From Phoronis australis (taxonomy: Eukaryota; Phoronida; Phoronidae), in assembly GCA_002633005.1 (NCBI GenBank), contig NMRA01001148.1, positions 1-38,724 of the forward strand: a stretch of DNA of 38,724 nt. Reading direction: 5' to 3'. Positions 22,439 to 33,259 of this stretch are shown here, piece by piece. The first letter of the stretch is position 1. Every line of letters starts with the position of its first letter. The notes under the pieces are model-generated. The model saw only the letters and a program-made list of their open reading frames with translations. It was not told where the DNA came from and searched no databases. The position numbers and the translations under genes were made by a program.

Positions 22439-22460
22439 GCATAATGTTATTTGTCGAGTC

Positions 22461-22553
22461 TCAGGTTCATGACATGGGCAACACCTCTTTCCGAGGCTTG
22501 TCGAGGAATTCTGACGACATTTTTAAAGGTTTTGCCCATGTCGTAAACCTGGG
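22461..22553. repeat. Inverted repeat with about 24-bp arms
   Basis: tcaggttcatgacatgggcaacacc pairs with ggttttgcccatgtcgtaaacctgg, with a few mismatches and a loop of about 43 bp. It could be a MITE remnant or a structured transcript. Confidence 0.6.
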
Positions 22554-22559
22554 ACAAGT

Positions 22560-23730
22560 GTAACTCACATCATGAAACGTAAAAATGATCTTTATTCATG
22601 AAAAACTAGACGTGTCTAAAACTTTCAACCGCATGACGCAACTTTTCTACAAACACACTAATGGTTAATGTAAAGTAACCTCAATTACTTTTTGTTAATG
22701 GTTTTATTTTAAACTTAACAATTGTAAATTGCATTCACCTTTTGCAGGAAATGTTCAAGCTAGACTCTAATAAATACTCTTTCAAGTTGTAATATTAAAA
22801 CTTAACACGTTTATAAATACCACAGCCAGTAGGGCTTTTCCGCGTGTTTTGATTTGTATTAAGCCACGGCATTCAATTTGTCACCTACGTGTGAGTTGAT
22901 AACATCTTATACGTGTTTGGTTCTGAATCATCACTTTTGACTGTAAAATAACTTATTGTGTACGAAAACGATTTATTTATATTCGTAATCCTATTTATAT
23001 TTGAAACATATCATTGTAATCTTAACATTAGTTTATCAAATTATGTACGTGTGTAAAATAGCATATAGATTTCGTTGTATTGTACTGTTTAGACCAGATA
23101 CAATGCCTCTTGGCGCTTTTTGTGTATATACAATTATTGTATTGACTATTTCATAATTCACATTCAAGAAAAAGAATGACTGCTAAGCTGAACGGGAATC
23201 AGCTTTCGTTGTGTTTACGCTAGACATGGGGAGTTGCCCTGTTGATGCATGCCTCTATTAGGAAAAAAATACCACGTAAAAGCTGTGCTGATATCAAATA
23301 TATTTTAATTATCATTTGTTATTATCATCATTTTTTGTTCTTAAATATCACATTTCATTTCTTGTTGAATGTCCATGTTTAGTTATTTCGCCGTGTGAGG
23401 GTGATACAACCACGAAGTACATGCACGCAATGTGTCTTTATTACCATACCTAAAATTCACATGTACAAATGAATGAATCTAAGTTTTACATGTGTAATTT
23501 TAGTGAACAAAGTCCTCAATTAAACTATCTTGGTACTATTCCTATAATAGTAAAGCCTGCAGACGATTGCTCTACGAACAGATTGTGGCAAAGTTGCCTT
23601 GTAATACAGCAACTTCTCTGAGACACATGTCTCAGTCACACGCTGCATTGTCTTCCAGCAAATGAAATCTAATACACACCTCTTTTAACATATCCAGTAC
23701 ATAACCCTGTATTGTACGCATATCTTCAAA
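22560..23730. other. No gene recognised
   Basis: Very AT-rich, only short frames, no repeat matched within the window. Confidence 0.5.
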
Positions 23731-23735
23731 TGATG

Positions 23736-24077
23736 TTAGACCGGGTACACAGAGGAAAAGTATTGGCGTAGGCAGAAAAATTCAATGTCCTTCGGTCGAC
23801 AGGCAGAGTAAGTACGCCCAATAAAATTCTTGCCCCCTATTTTCCTATTATGAAGATTTGAACCAGTAACTAAGATTTTTAAAGAATTATTTACCAAAAA
23901 GGCATTTCCAATCTTGAGTTGTTTTTTGAAGTAACCAGTACCTGTAAACGAGAAAAAAAAACTAAGATCAAGAACAATTGATAGCGCTTTTGATAGGTCA
24001 GTGTTGTCCACCATCAGTTTTAGCGCTTCAACAGGATTGCCCGATGCTCCGCTGTGCTTTTTAATAACCTGCAACAT
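23736..24077 (-). CDS. Unassigned 113-codon ORF
   Basis: Readable composition includes GNPVEALKLMVDNTDLSKAL, a hydrophobic stretch, KILVTGSNLHNRKIGGKNFI and RPKDIEFFCLRQYF. It is open without interruption, and I do not recognise it. It lacks a convincing start context and no splice signals were identified. It may be an exon or a remnant of a repetitive element ORF. Confidence 0.25.
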   Translation of the reverse strand: MLQVIKKHSGASGNPVEALKLMVDNTDLSKALSIVLDLSFFFSFTGTGYFKKQLKIGNAFLVNNSLKILVTGSNLHNRKIGGKNFIGRTYSACRPKDIEFFCLRQYFSSVYPV

Positions 24078-24337
24078 ACGGGCTTTATTTGCCCATAAAA
24101 ATAATGTCTACCAGATGGAGCAGTCCAGTTAGCATTTCTAACAGGTTTGGATTTTCAGTTGTGGAGAACCTAGCACGCCAGCTAGCTGTATGAAGACTAT
24201 CGTCAAAATACAGATAGATACCACTGAGTGTTGAGCTCCGTTTGAGACACCGAAATTGCTCACCGCCCGGGTAGTCATAAAACTTACGTCAGCCTGTAGC
24301 ACTAACTACCAACGGTTTCCTGGTAAAACGTCGAGGC

Positions 24338-24680
24338 ATTCGCTTGACTTGAAGTTTCTAAAATTATTCAACGTTTACATCGTTCCTTCCATTTCTCTCG
24401 CCGCGGAATATTGAGCACGCAACTTAGTAGGCGTAAACGATAAACGAAGGCTGCGGACGAATACCTCCAAATAGCAACCTTTGGCTTCGAGAAGCATATT
24501 TATCACGACTCGGTAATAAAAAGGAAAAAAACGCCGGAGTTTTGCGGCCGCCCCAGAATCATGCGCTTTTCCGTCGCGGGAACGAAGGGGAAGTAGGGGC
24601 GGGTGACCGCACGTCCGCTCTTGAGCTGTTTTTGTCCGATGGACTCGAAGCAAACATCCGGGCCTCTTTTTAGCGTTTTA
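24338..24680 (-). repeat. GC-rich dispersed repeat family R, copy 3
   Basis: The most complete copy: attcaacgtttacatcgttcc, tttctctcgccgcggaata, cctccaaatagcaacc, aaaacgccggagttttgcgg and tttccgtcgcgggaacga. Copies 1 and 2 align to its two halves. Frames over it on both strands are artefacts of high GC. Confidence 0.65.
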
Positions 24681-24699
24681 ATATATACACAAAAAGAAA

Positions 24700-27600
24700 C
24701 CGAAAGTGGCGTTGATGAAGTAATATCCCACGAAACATTATTCTGCGTCTCGACCCAGACCAAATACTTCACTCAGACTGTTCGTGGCGGATCTCGGCCT
24801 ATATCTATGTACTTGCGCGTTAGGTTGCAAGTTTTCTCTAGTAAGAGAGACAGTGAGTTCTAAATGTAACGATTTATTACTTGAAAAGAGATAACAAAGA
24901 TGAAAGCAACGGTAACTCGGCATTGAACTAGTAACATCTCCTGAAAATAGTTAAGTAACAATAATATTTCATATTGTAGTTACCGAGGAATCTGCACCTG
25001 AGTTGCAGACGACATAATATTAGCTATTGGAAACTGAGACAGAACTGCCATATACCCGGTTGTTAACAGTCCTGTTCTGGATGTTACGATTGAGGCCTGA
25101 TTGTAATTTAAGTGTTACTCATACTGTTCCAATTGCATTATTTTAAATTATTTTCCGAAAGTTTGATGATCGAACCAGCTACGACGTCGAGTCGACATTG
25201 AGTGACCTATCTTTTGAATTTTCCATGTCAGAGGTCGTTGTTGAAGTAGTGTGGGAGGTGAATGCGGAAAACATTATTGTTTGGCCGTATTGCACTCGAC
25301 TGATTCAACGCCTATGGGATAAATAGATGATACTGGCCTCATTTAGATACCCGTTCAGTGTCAAATGCTTGCTTTGGGAGGTAGAATTTGTGAGCCTTGA
25401 AGTCTCAGAATAGTGATTGTGGTTTGTTGGAGAAAGAAGTGGACAGTGTAGGAGACAGACTTTCTCATGATATTTAGTCTACAGGAGATAAGTTTATATA
25501 AAAGAAAAGACGAGAAGATTTGACAGTTAACAGTAAATATATTACAAACAGCAATTTAATAATGTACAATGAAGACATAGTTCAGTCACAAACAAAGAAC
25601 ATAAACAACAAAGCAGGCTTTTGTCCAACCTAACTAAATCGCTGAATCCACAAAGAAACAAAAAACGTGTATACAATACAAGTATATGAGGCCAGAAATA
25701 TTTACACCCCAACAGCACACTTGTTACCACTGCATCCGAATAAATAGTAAATGTAATTTTCCGTGAGACAGAGAACAGTACATAAATGACATTATATTTA
25801 AAGCCAATTACCATATGAACGTTTGTGTGCCACTCAAAATATTCAAATTTAATTAACACTTCGTCTCTTTAAAGTGTACACTTTTGGGTTTTTGAAAATA
25901 CATTATAACGTAGTTGTGGTACTAGTCATATCTGGGTAATGACAGCGACTGAAAAAGGTTTGATTAATCACAAGAAACCATATTTTGAAAAAATGAGAAA
26001 GTAAAAAAATTCACTCGTCTCCTTATAGTATCAAATTAATGTCAAAACTTCAATAAGGCGGTACAAAAAGACATTTGGAGCTTAGCACCCTTCATCAATG
26101 TCTCCACCTGTAAGGTTTAGCAACAATCTTTCAGGTGCAGGCAGGTGCAAAGCGTGTGGCAGACAGCATCTCAGTCACCATGGAGATGTGTTTTTAAAGC
26201 TTGGGTAAATTTATTTACACAGCATGCAAAACAGAGTACTGTAATTCTACAGACAGGGACAATGCTTGCTGACCTCTCAAAAATGAAATAATACCACAGG
26301 TACAGACAAAAATACATAATATTGCAATCTGTACAACCAAATAAAAAATAAATGAAAGCGCTCTGAAGAGCGACACTTGGTGAAATCGAAAATGTTAAGG
26401 TGAGATCGATGGCGAAAACCAAGAACATCAACATTCATGACCACGATTCTTATTACACTATGGTAACATAATTAGATGACCTGTACGGAGATCTATTTCA
26501 AAATTCTATTTAAAAAGGTTCGGTGAAGGTATCGCGAAGCGACACCTCTGCAAGCATTATTCGAAAAATGGGCGTCACAGCGTCATCTTGCAAGCAATTT
26601 CGTCCAAGACCAAAATACCTTGCGCTATTTATTCAGTAAATATTGTACGAAAATTCCATGTCGATCAGTCGAAAAATGCTATCTCTAGCACATATATGCT
26701 AACAAAGTGCACTTATAAATAACTAGTCAACCGAGCAGTAAGTCACAAATATCGTGAAAACGGAAAATCGTAGAAACAAACAGATTTCACAATGCTGATA
26801 ACGCATATCAAATTTCAGACAGATCCGTCAAGGGACGCTAAAGTACGACACTAAAACTCAGTTATTTGGAGATCAGTCCTCGGAATATCTCGAATAACTC
26901 GACAACGGTGACACCAAAATATTTTCGATAGCCCTTGGAATGATCAATTCACAAAAAAATAGAAAAATCCCACCAGGAGCAACGAACTATGGCTCCGCAA
27001 ATGAAAAAGGAAAAAATGATCGTCATAGCACTGTCTTGTATCAGATTTCAGTCAAAAGCAATAGGCTTAGAGCGATTCCGTGAGATTCGTGTTGTGTGCA
27101 AATTTCACGTCGACCGGATATTAACTGTGATCCATAGCGTGCGAACAAAGGAACAAACAAAACAAAAAAACATGACAAAGCAACATAATTTGAGAGATTT
27201 CATTTTACCAAGTAATAAATACTATCACGCAAGCTTAAAAACAAATACAGGCTTGGTAGAATAATAGAATGCCCAGTATCCACTTAACAAAAAATAACTT
27301 CATTATTGTTCATCAAGACCATTGGCTACTAGAAGTTCTTAGATAGCTAACGACCAAAATACATGGGCAGAGCAACACTGAAATGATTCACCAATGGACA
27401 TTTTATACATTAGGTCAACACCATACTACAAAGCTGGGAGTGAAAACGGATAGAGGTACTGCTGCAACAATTACTAATCCTGTGTGGTAACTTTATTCAA
27501 CATTTAGTTATACAACAAGTAAAAGTTTTAATCGGCGGATCCATTCTAATTGTTTTTCTTTGTTATAATAAAGATAACTGGCTAAATGTGAGCCCACGGT

Positions 27601-28740
27601 ACGATATCCAAGCGACCTGTGTTGTTATATTTAACACAGACGTAACAAAAGAAAACAGGGGTGGTGTCCTAGAGGCGATAATCATGCGACGCGTCTACGC
27701 GCGCCGCATGGATGTCGCAAGTTAAACAATACCTTGCGACCTCCATACGACATCACGTGGCATAGGTAATGGTCACCTCACCTTATACAACTGATGGGTC
27801 TCGAAATTTTCAATTGATTCAAATTATTTGTATGCTGGACAATTAAAAACATTTCAAAAACAGAAAATGTAGACTCGGATAAAGCCTCAAGCTCCAAAAT
27901 TCAGAGCCCTCTGTCGGCTTCATTCGTTAGCATTAATACAGTGTAGCTTGACTTCAGTGCAAACAGTCCCAACCACTGTATATGCGCGTATTGAAGTGTT
28001 TCGCGTAAAGACTTGTATACTCGGGAACCCAATGGTCGTCCGCCTAAGCATAAAACCGACTTGCTGTTGTACTCACCGAATTATTCCACTTCAAAGTTAT
28101 GATCTGAATAGGATTCGATTTAACTCTCACAGATATACCACATTCATCGATTCGGAAGTTTTCTTTAATTTGTGCCGAGTTATTTCAAATGTGCACTGCA
28201 ATCGGCAGCCATTTTATTGTGACACCTAAGGTCGTCATATGCTGCCCCCTTTCGTAAAAACTGAGAAACATGCAGAAAAAGGCCAACGAAGTAATGAAAA
28301 TTGCAACAGCCTGTTTTTATTGACATAAACTCGATTTGAAGCTTTGATGTTGAGCTCTGCACTGTGGTTTCCAATAAAAGCCAATTGGACAACATTTCAA
28401 TGCAGTTTAATGGTGAATGCGTGAGGCAAAAATGTTAAGAACCCAGCGTATCGCATTTGTCTGCGGATTTTTCCTTTGGCCTTCTAGATCCTACTAGTGC
28501 CTGGGACAAACAGATACATTGCATAAACAAACCCTGGATCATGTTTTGTGTCCCGTCGGAAGAAAATTTAAATTCGAAAACATCTTCTGAAAACGCACAA
28601 AAAAGTGTATTAGTAAAATCTACTGATTTTTAAGTGGTTTTAAAAAACAATCGGTAAACTCACCGATTTTTGTCTCATTACTTTGATACGTGTCTCTTCC
28701 GATAAGTTAGTACCTAACGTGCACACGAGCACTCCAAATT
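24700..28740. other. About 4 kb without a confident gene
   Basis: Short frames only. No LINE or PLE motif, no tRNA-like boxes and no long inverted repeat seen. 26521-26960 resembles low-complexity noncoding DNA, and a CpG-rich patch lies at 27685-27720. Confidence 0.45.
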
Positions 28741-28782
28741 GGAACGCTAAGTCCCGCGTGGTTGCGCTGCACGCGAAACAAG

Positions 28783-28816
28783 ATGGCGGACGACCTTTGG
28801 AGCCTGACGACAATAG
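28783..28816 (+). CDS. Possible first coding exon (MADDLWSLTTI)
   Basis: ATGGCGGACGAC in a strong start context (acaagATGG) is preceded by CpG-containing sequence, and the frame MADDLWSLTTI ends at ATAG|gtaacc, a moderate donor. If read through, the frame stops after 26 codons. No following exon was identified. It resembles the start of a housekeeping gene but is unproven. Confidence 0.25.
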
Positions 28817-28861
28817 GTAACCGGACTATATACATGCTTCATTTATGTGCGCAAATTAAAT

Positions 28862-30150
28862 AACCCTAGGAAATGTATATGTTTTAATTTTTTTCATGTT
28901 TGTCTTTTTCCACCATTTGTATTTTTTGCCACAGATATTTTCACTTCGACCACTTCCCGATATAAATTCTGTACTCAAATTAGAGGTGCCTGATTTCTTC
29001 AGTTGGAAAACAATAACTGCCCTTTATTGTTTGAGACCCTCGCTAGTTCCTGCGAGTAGATAACACACAGGTATTATTCAGTAGCACGGGCATTATGACT
29101 GTAACCTCGGCAGTCATTGGTTAGCTTTACAACAAAGAAAGAAAATGCTGGACTGTGAACGATTTTAGATTTGTCATGCAAGTGTCGTCGCAGCAACTAT
29201 TTCGTTTCTATAAGTGATCTTTAAAAGCCACGTCCTTGAAGCACATACATGTGCAATAAACACATTTCTGGCCAATTTAACTAGCGTGTTATTCATGCTG
29301 TGAGATTACAGGACAGCAACGTGAACAAAAGTCAGCGACAGCAGAAAAATGCACTCCGAAAAGACTCAACCACAATTTTCTACGATTCACGTCTCTTGAA
29401 CATGAATTAAGCGCCGGTTTGTCTCTACAACAGACCACATTTACATTTCCTCCACCAGTCATGCCAGTTTGTTTGCGTAAAGCGCTACTTGTTGAGAATT
29501 CGACCAAACAGAAACGCCGGTGTAAAAAATTCCCGAGCAAATTAAATACGTGCATGTGTTCAACCATCTAGCGACACACAAGAAACCAACGAGCTTTGAG
29601 ACCATGCCCGTCTCCGGCAATGTCCCGCCGTAACAATGCTGGTCAACCAATGACGAAATGCCATTTCTTTTCAAACTCAGAAACCAACAATAACTTCCCA
29701 AAAGAAGTAAATGAGATCGAATATAGAACTGTACATGATATCAAGTAAATGTCAGCTTTTGAGAGGGAAGACGGGTCTATATAGCCGGTTTACTGTTGAA
29801 GTGAGTATATGTCAACATGTGCTATTTGCATCGGACCTCTTCACCTACAAGCTGTATGAAAAAGAAGAATAAAATCTCGTATATTCAGTGATTTAACATT
29901 AGGAGAACTGGTATAACGTCAAAAATCGAACCCAATGAAATGCCGGAGATATCAGTTACAGAAAACCGTCGTTGGTGCGACTTTTTTCAAATTCAATGGT
30001 ACTTTCGAGCGCAGTTGATGGGGGTGTGATTCATAAAACGACGACTTTCACTGATGAAGCCACTGCACTCTTTTTGGCGTACACAAACTATCTATCACCC
30101 AGCTACTTCGTACCTGCGGGAATCCACTGATATAGCCGTAAGGTTTACAA
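28862..30150. other. No gene recognised between the possible exon and the promoter
   Basis: Minus-strand frames at 29289-29701 are short and motif-free. Confidence 0.4.
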
Positions 30151-30156
30151 TGCATC

Positions 30157-30283
30157 ATTGGTTCACTTTAAGCAGGCACGCCCACAAATACAATCATCCT
30201 GTCAATAACATAAGCCTTTAAAAACTGCATTATGACTGGCTCAGTATAAAATCTGACTGCCTACATATTAAAGATGGTCAGTG
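30157..30283 (+). promoter_or_regulatory. Putative core promoter of the cysteine-rich prepropeptide
   Basis: An inverted CCAAT box (ATTGG, 30157-30161) lies about 85 bp upstream of a TATAAA box (30245-30250). A TCAGTG initiator-like site at 30278-30283 is at a plausible distance for the start. The main ATG then lies about 50 nt downstream, giving a short leader. The boxes are seen directly; the promoter role is inference. Confidence 0.45.
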
Positions 30284-30327
30284 GCATCATAACATATCTA
30301 GACGCCGTCATCGACGTGACAAGTTGA
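30274..30327 (+). other. Possible 17-codon upstream ORF abutting the main start
   Basis: An ATG at 30274 opens a 17-codon frame ending in a TGA at 30325-30327, two bases before the main ATG. Whether it is in the mRNA depends on the true start site, because the TATA box predicts a start at about 30275-30280. If included, it could lower or regulate translation. Coincidence is quite possible. Confidence 0.2.
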
Positions 30328-30329
30328 CA

Positions 30330-30341
30330 ATGAAGACGTTG
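30330..30341 (+). CDS. Exon 1 of the cysteine-rich prepropeptide (MKTL)
   Basis: Twelve coding bases give the first four residues, with A at -3 before the ATG and a consensus donor GTAAGT directly after. On joining to exon 2 the n-region (MKT) and hydrophobic core (LILLCAVFGILV) form one continuous signal peptide. That is the main reason for choosing this exon over a start inside exon 2. The microexon is too short to be found by ORF length. Confidence 0.7.
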
Positions 30342-32798
30342 GTAAGTTGAGTACACCATCAAATTTATCTGAAGTGACGACAAACTAAAATATTTCTTTA
30401 ATCATTTTTACTTTTCAGTCATGAAATCTCCATCACATTTATATAACATTCGTGACTGAGTGTCAGATTTAAGACCACTGTTAGGGTAAAGCCCTTTAGG
30501 TTGACAAACGTTTTGCAGCGAAGGTATGATGTAGACATTAGAATACACGTGTCTAAGTAAACAATTTCATCTGGATGGAGATTGGTAACACTGAAAGGGT
30601 TCATCTATTCACAGTCCATATGAACGCACCTTGCTCTGAGAACTTGCTACCTCTCAGAGTCACGGGTTTAAGGTTATGAGTATGAATCGTGCAAAAATGT
30701 TAAAATTTCCTACCATCATATCTCTCATATGCGGCTGACCGGATTCAAACGAAACTTTAGTAACTTTAAGTACTTTTGCATTCTTCTCCAAAATTCTTAG
30801 AACTGTGTTTGATATATTTTATTTTTTGCACAAAGAACATTTGAAATATGAGACTTGTATGGTTTTATAATAATAATTTATGAAACTTTATCAGTGTTTT
30901 TGAGAGTTCACCTTGAATATGTTTATACAGCAAAAGGATTTTGACGTGATTATTTTCCAATGAATGTAACATTCTTTTTTAATGTTGCTGAAAACAATGC
31001 ACTGTCACGTGACCCAGTTAGTGTCAAATAACTTATGCCACGTTCATTCGATACGAAGTTCGTCTTTTTCCGTGTGACGTTATTATGAACATTACCATTA
31101 TACAGCTTTCGCAACGATTTTGGTGCGTTTTCCTTATTTTCGAATAAATTAAAATACGTAGGCTATCAAGTAAAGCTCCAGGGCTATGCAGATAGGCACT
31201 GTTATCTTGGCAAAAGTCTCCATCGCATCTCCCGTTTAATGTATTCAAAATGCTTCTTAAATCGTTGAGTTTCCACACTTCGAACTAAGAATACCGACCT
31301 CAAGTCCACTACCTCAATGACTACATTGCTCAGTTAATTAAGGTAACTGTGAATTTTATTTTCCAGGTTCTACTTACGTACAAATATCTTAAATTGTGTT
31401 AGCTGTAACCCCTACAAAATGTATATTTTTGAATGTAAATAGGTAAATAAAACAACAAGAATGGATCACCTGAAATTTTCGGATGTAATAACTTCCTTTG
31501 TCAACAGAAATTTTGAAAAATGAATAAATGTGCTAACAAATTGTATTAGAGATTTTTAAAGAGTTGTTCCTCCACCCCCTCTGAAACTCTGAAATGTTCC
31601 TCGAATGGTAATCAACAACGACAACAACGAGATGGCTAATGAAGTCTGCAAGATGCTAAAATTTCAAAACAAATTTAGTTTTGTGTAATGCTTTCGTGAT
31701 TTTAGAGGCATTGGGAGTTCTGGTCGACGACTATGCACTCCTTTTCGAGTTTTGAAATCCGATCTGCCAATTTGTACTGTAAACACAAGTTTAAGCGGTT
31801 TATAAATGTTATTTTAACAACACCAACAATTCCAAAGATTCTTATGTTCACGATGACACTGGTCATGAAGGTGACGTCATTTAGAAGGTTAGCATGACAA
31901 CCTAAGGACTTTGTAACTAAAATCGTGAGTTCAGATACAAAAATGATTGTCTTCATTTGACATTTCTAGATCCTATTGTGCGCCGTGTTTGGGATTCTTG
32001 TGGGACGGCTTAATGCCGAAGAAGGGGACCAAGCTGGCGATGAATTGGTTAATTACGAAGAGGAAGAAGAGATGCTTCGTGAACTTAACAATGTTCTCCA
32101 TGATGACGACACTGATGACATGGAAAATGTGGACGAGACGCTAGGTGAAACGAAAGCAGAAGGCTCGTTGGATGAAAGTCAGAGAGGAAATTTGCCGAGG
32201 TGTCGTATGCGCTTGAAGAGGCTTAAATCATATAATAAGTGCTATGCCCTGAACCGACCTCTCGTTTATCGTTACTGCGTCAGGTAAGTAAGTCTAAGTA
32301 GGCTTAAAACAATTCGTTGTAGAAAATTATTTAGCGTCATTCTGAACCCTTTCAAATTTCATATGCAATGCAGTTAATCGCTATTATATGTGTCATTTAT
32401 ATAGTGGAAAAATGGGGAGAACGATAAAGGTCAAAACATTGGCACACTTAATCGCTTATGCTTTTTATCCAGGTTCTAATTTTCTCCGTTAAAAGGTCTC
32501 AGATCGACCATCGAGAGAGATGAAGTTGTTTGGAGATGGGATAGAGTAGTCTTAACTATAATAATTGTTAAACAATATACCTGACGGAAAAACTATACAG
32601 GAGGTATGTTTTGAAGTTTTATTCTACACAGCCCAGCTGACTAAGTTTGTTTTATTACATTGCAGCGCTAGATGCATGTGGAAGGGACGAAAGGTAGCTT
32701 GCGCCAATAAGAGGAGGTTAACTCCGCGTTACATTAAATGCAGAGGATGTCGTCCAGTGAAAGTCGCCATACCAATAGTATCTTGCCGATGCAAATGA
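30330..32798 (+). CDS. Secreted cysteine-rich prepropeptide, noggin/Trunk-like cystine-knot candidate (3 exons)
   Basis: Coding exons are 30330-30341, 31970-32283 and 32666-32798. Junctions are TTG|gtaagt, tttctag|ATC, GTCAG|gtaagt and cattgcag|CGC, with phases 0 and 2 that join in frame. The product is 152 residues. Residues 1-20 are a signal peptide (MKTLILLCAVFGILVGRLNA, cleaved before EEGD). Residues 21-81 are a propeptide with about 23 Asp/Glu. RLKR at 85-88 is a furin-type site. The predicted mature part (89-152) has cysteines at 95, 107, 112, 121, 134, 137, 149 and 151, about 18 Lys/Arg and no Asp/Glu. The end C-x11-C-x-C with IPIVS before the last pair resembles the vertebrate noggin ending IPIQYPIISECKCSC, and upstream Cys spacings are also close. 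Noggin and the Trunk/PTTH ligands are secreted cystine-knot proteins; membership here is inference. A cationic defence peptide is the alternative. No AATAAA lies within 1.2 kb downstream. Confidence 0.8.
31037..31097. repeat. Dispersed 60-bp repeat in intron 1, second copy at 15972-16030
   Basis: cattcgata-aagttcgtc and tttccgtgtgacgttat are shared with 15972-16030 with a handful of substitutions. The family is not identified. Confidence 0.55.
31970..32283 (+). CDS. Exon 2: signal-peptide core, acidic propeptide, first three mature-region cysteines
   Basis: It opens after tttctag and ends at CAG|gtaagtaag, leaving two bases (AG) for a split Ser codon. It encodes the rest of the signal peptide, an acidic stretch with a run of five Glu and a DDDTDD patch, the RLKR site and Cys 82, 95 and 107. 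Frame continuity with both neighbouring exons is exact. If the donor were not used, translation would stop one codon later. Confidence 0.85.
32666..32798 (+). CDS. Exon 3: C-terminal cysteine-rich domain and stop
   Basis: It follows a pyrimidine-rich acceptor (tttgttttattacattgcag). The first base completes a Ser codon with exon 2. It encodes six cysteines in the order C-x8-C-x12-C-x2-C-x11-C-x-C, ending CRCK and TGA. It is strongly basic. The ending is the part that looks like a noggin-type cystine knot. A PLE remnant starts about 220 bp downstream. Confidence 0.85.
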
Positions 32799-32936
32799 AA
32801 TAAGACGTATGTGCAGAAGCAATGTAACCGTTACACGCGCAATTATGGAGCATTCTTGATTATTTGCGGTAAAGGTTGCGCATACTGTTATTTTGATACT
32901 GGCGTCCGCACGTAATTCCTAGATTCAAGACATTCG

Positions 32937-32972
<36 letters not shown>

Positions 32973-32986
32973 CATACATACATACA

Positions 32987-33018
<32 letters not shown>

Positions 33019-33023
33019 CACAT
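32937..33023. repeat. Compound CATA/CA microsatellite
   Basis: A tract of catacata, then about 13 CA units, then about 15 CATA units. It separates the prepropeptide gene from the PLE D fragment. Minus-strand frames running through it (YVCM repeats) are not genes. Confidence 0.95.
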
Positions 33024-33236
33024 TTATCACTATAATTGGGCAGTGATCTTTCTGGTATACATATTTCATTGAAGACACGACTTTGATATGTTTTTACTAG
33101 TTTAATTTCAGTTCTTTCCAAGTGTGTGAGTAGTGATCTTGTCTTTACATCAACATGTGGGGATGAAAATACAGGCGACATCAGTAGGTAACATAATTTA
33201 AAAAGCGATATTTCGAGACACATATCTCATCTTCAG
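33024..33236 (-). mobile_element. PLE D: 5' leader and N-terminal fragment
   Basis: The minus strand starts with CTGAAGA (33230-33236), stem GAGA/TCTC and GAAATATCG. This leads into a frame reading RSLLTHLERTEIKLVKTYQ, then SRVFNEICIPERSLPNYS. That matches the N-terminal block of PLE A at 10333-10748 (KYERN-x-IK, AFNKFCI-x-E-LLPKYS). It is cut by the microsatellite at its 3' side. Confidence 0.6.
33211..33236 (-). ncRNA. Hammerhead-like core at the PLE D leader
   Basis: The minus strand reads CTGAAGA-T-GAGA-loop-TCTC-GAAAT. It satisfies CUGANGA with A at the variable position, has a 4-bp stem II and keeps GAAA. One unpaired base precedes stem II, as in PLE B and C. Self-cleavage is not demonstrable from sequence alone. 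Confidence 0.45.
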
Positions 33237-33259
33237 GCTACTATTTACAACTAGATAAC

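Noticed and set aside
24375-24772. Overlapping 86-92 codon frames on both strands
   Set aside because: Locally GC-rich repeat family R copy 3 keeps all frames open by chance.
25542-25859. 105-codon minus frame with membrane-like composition
   Set aside because: Cys/Leu/Phe-rich antisense of AT-rich DNA, no start context and no motif.
32888-33223. 111-codon minus frame with YVCM repeats
   Set aside because: Half is a CA/CATA microsatellite and half a PLE N-terminal fragment.
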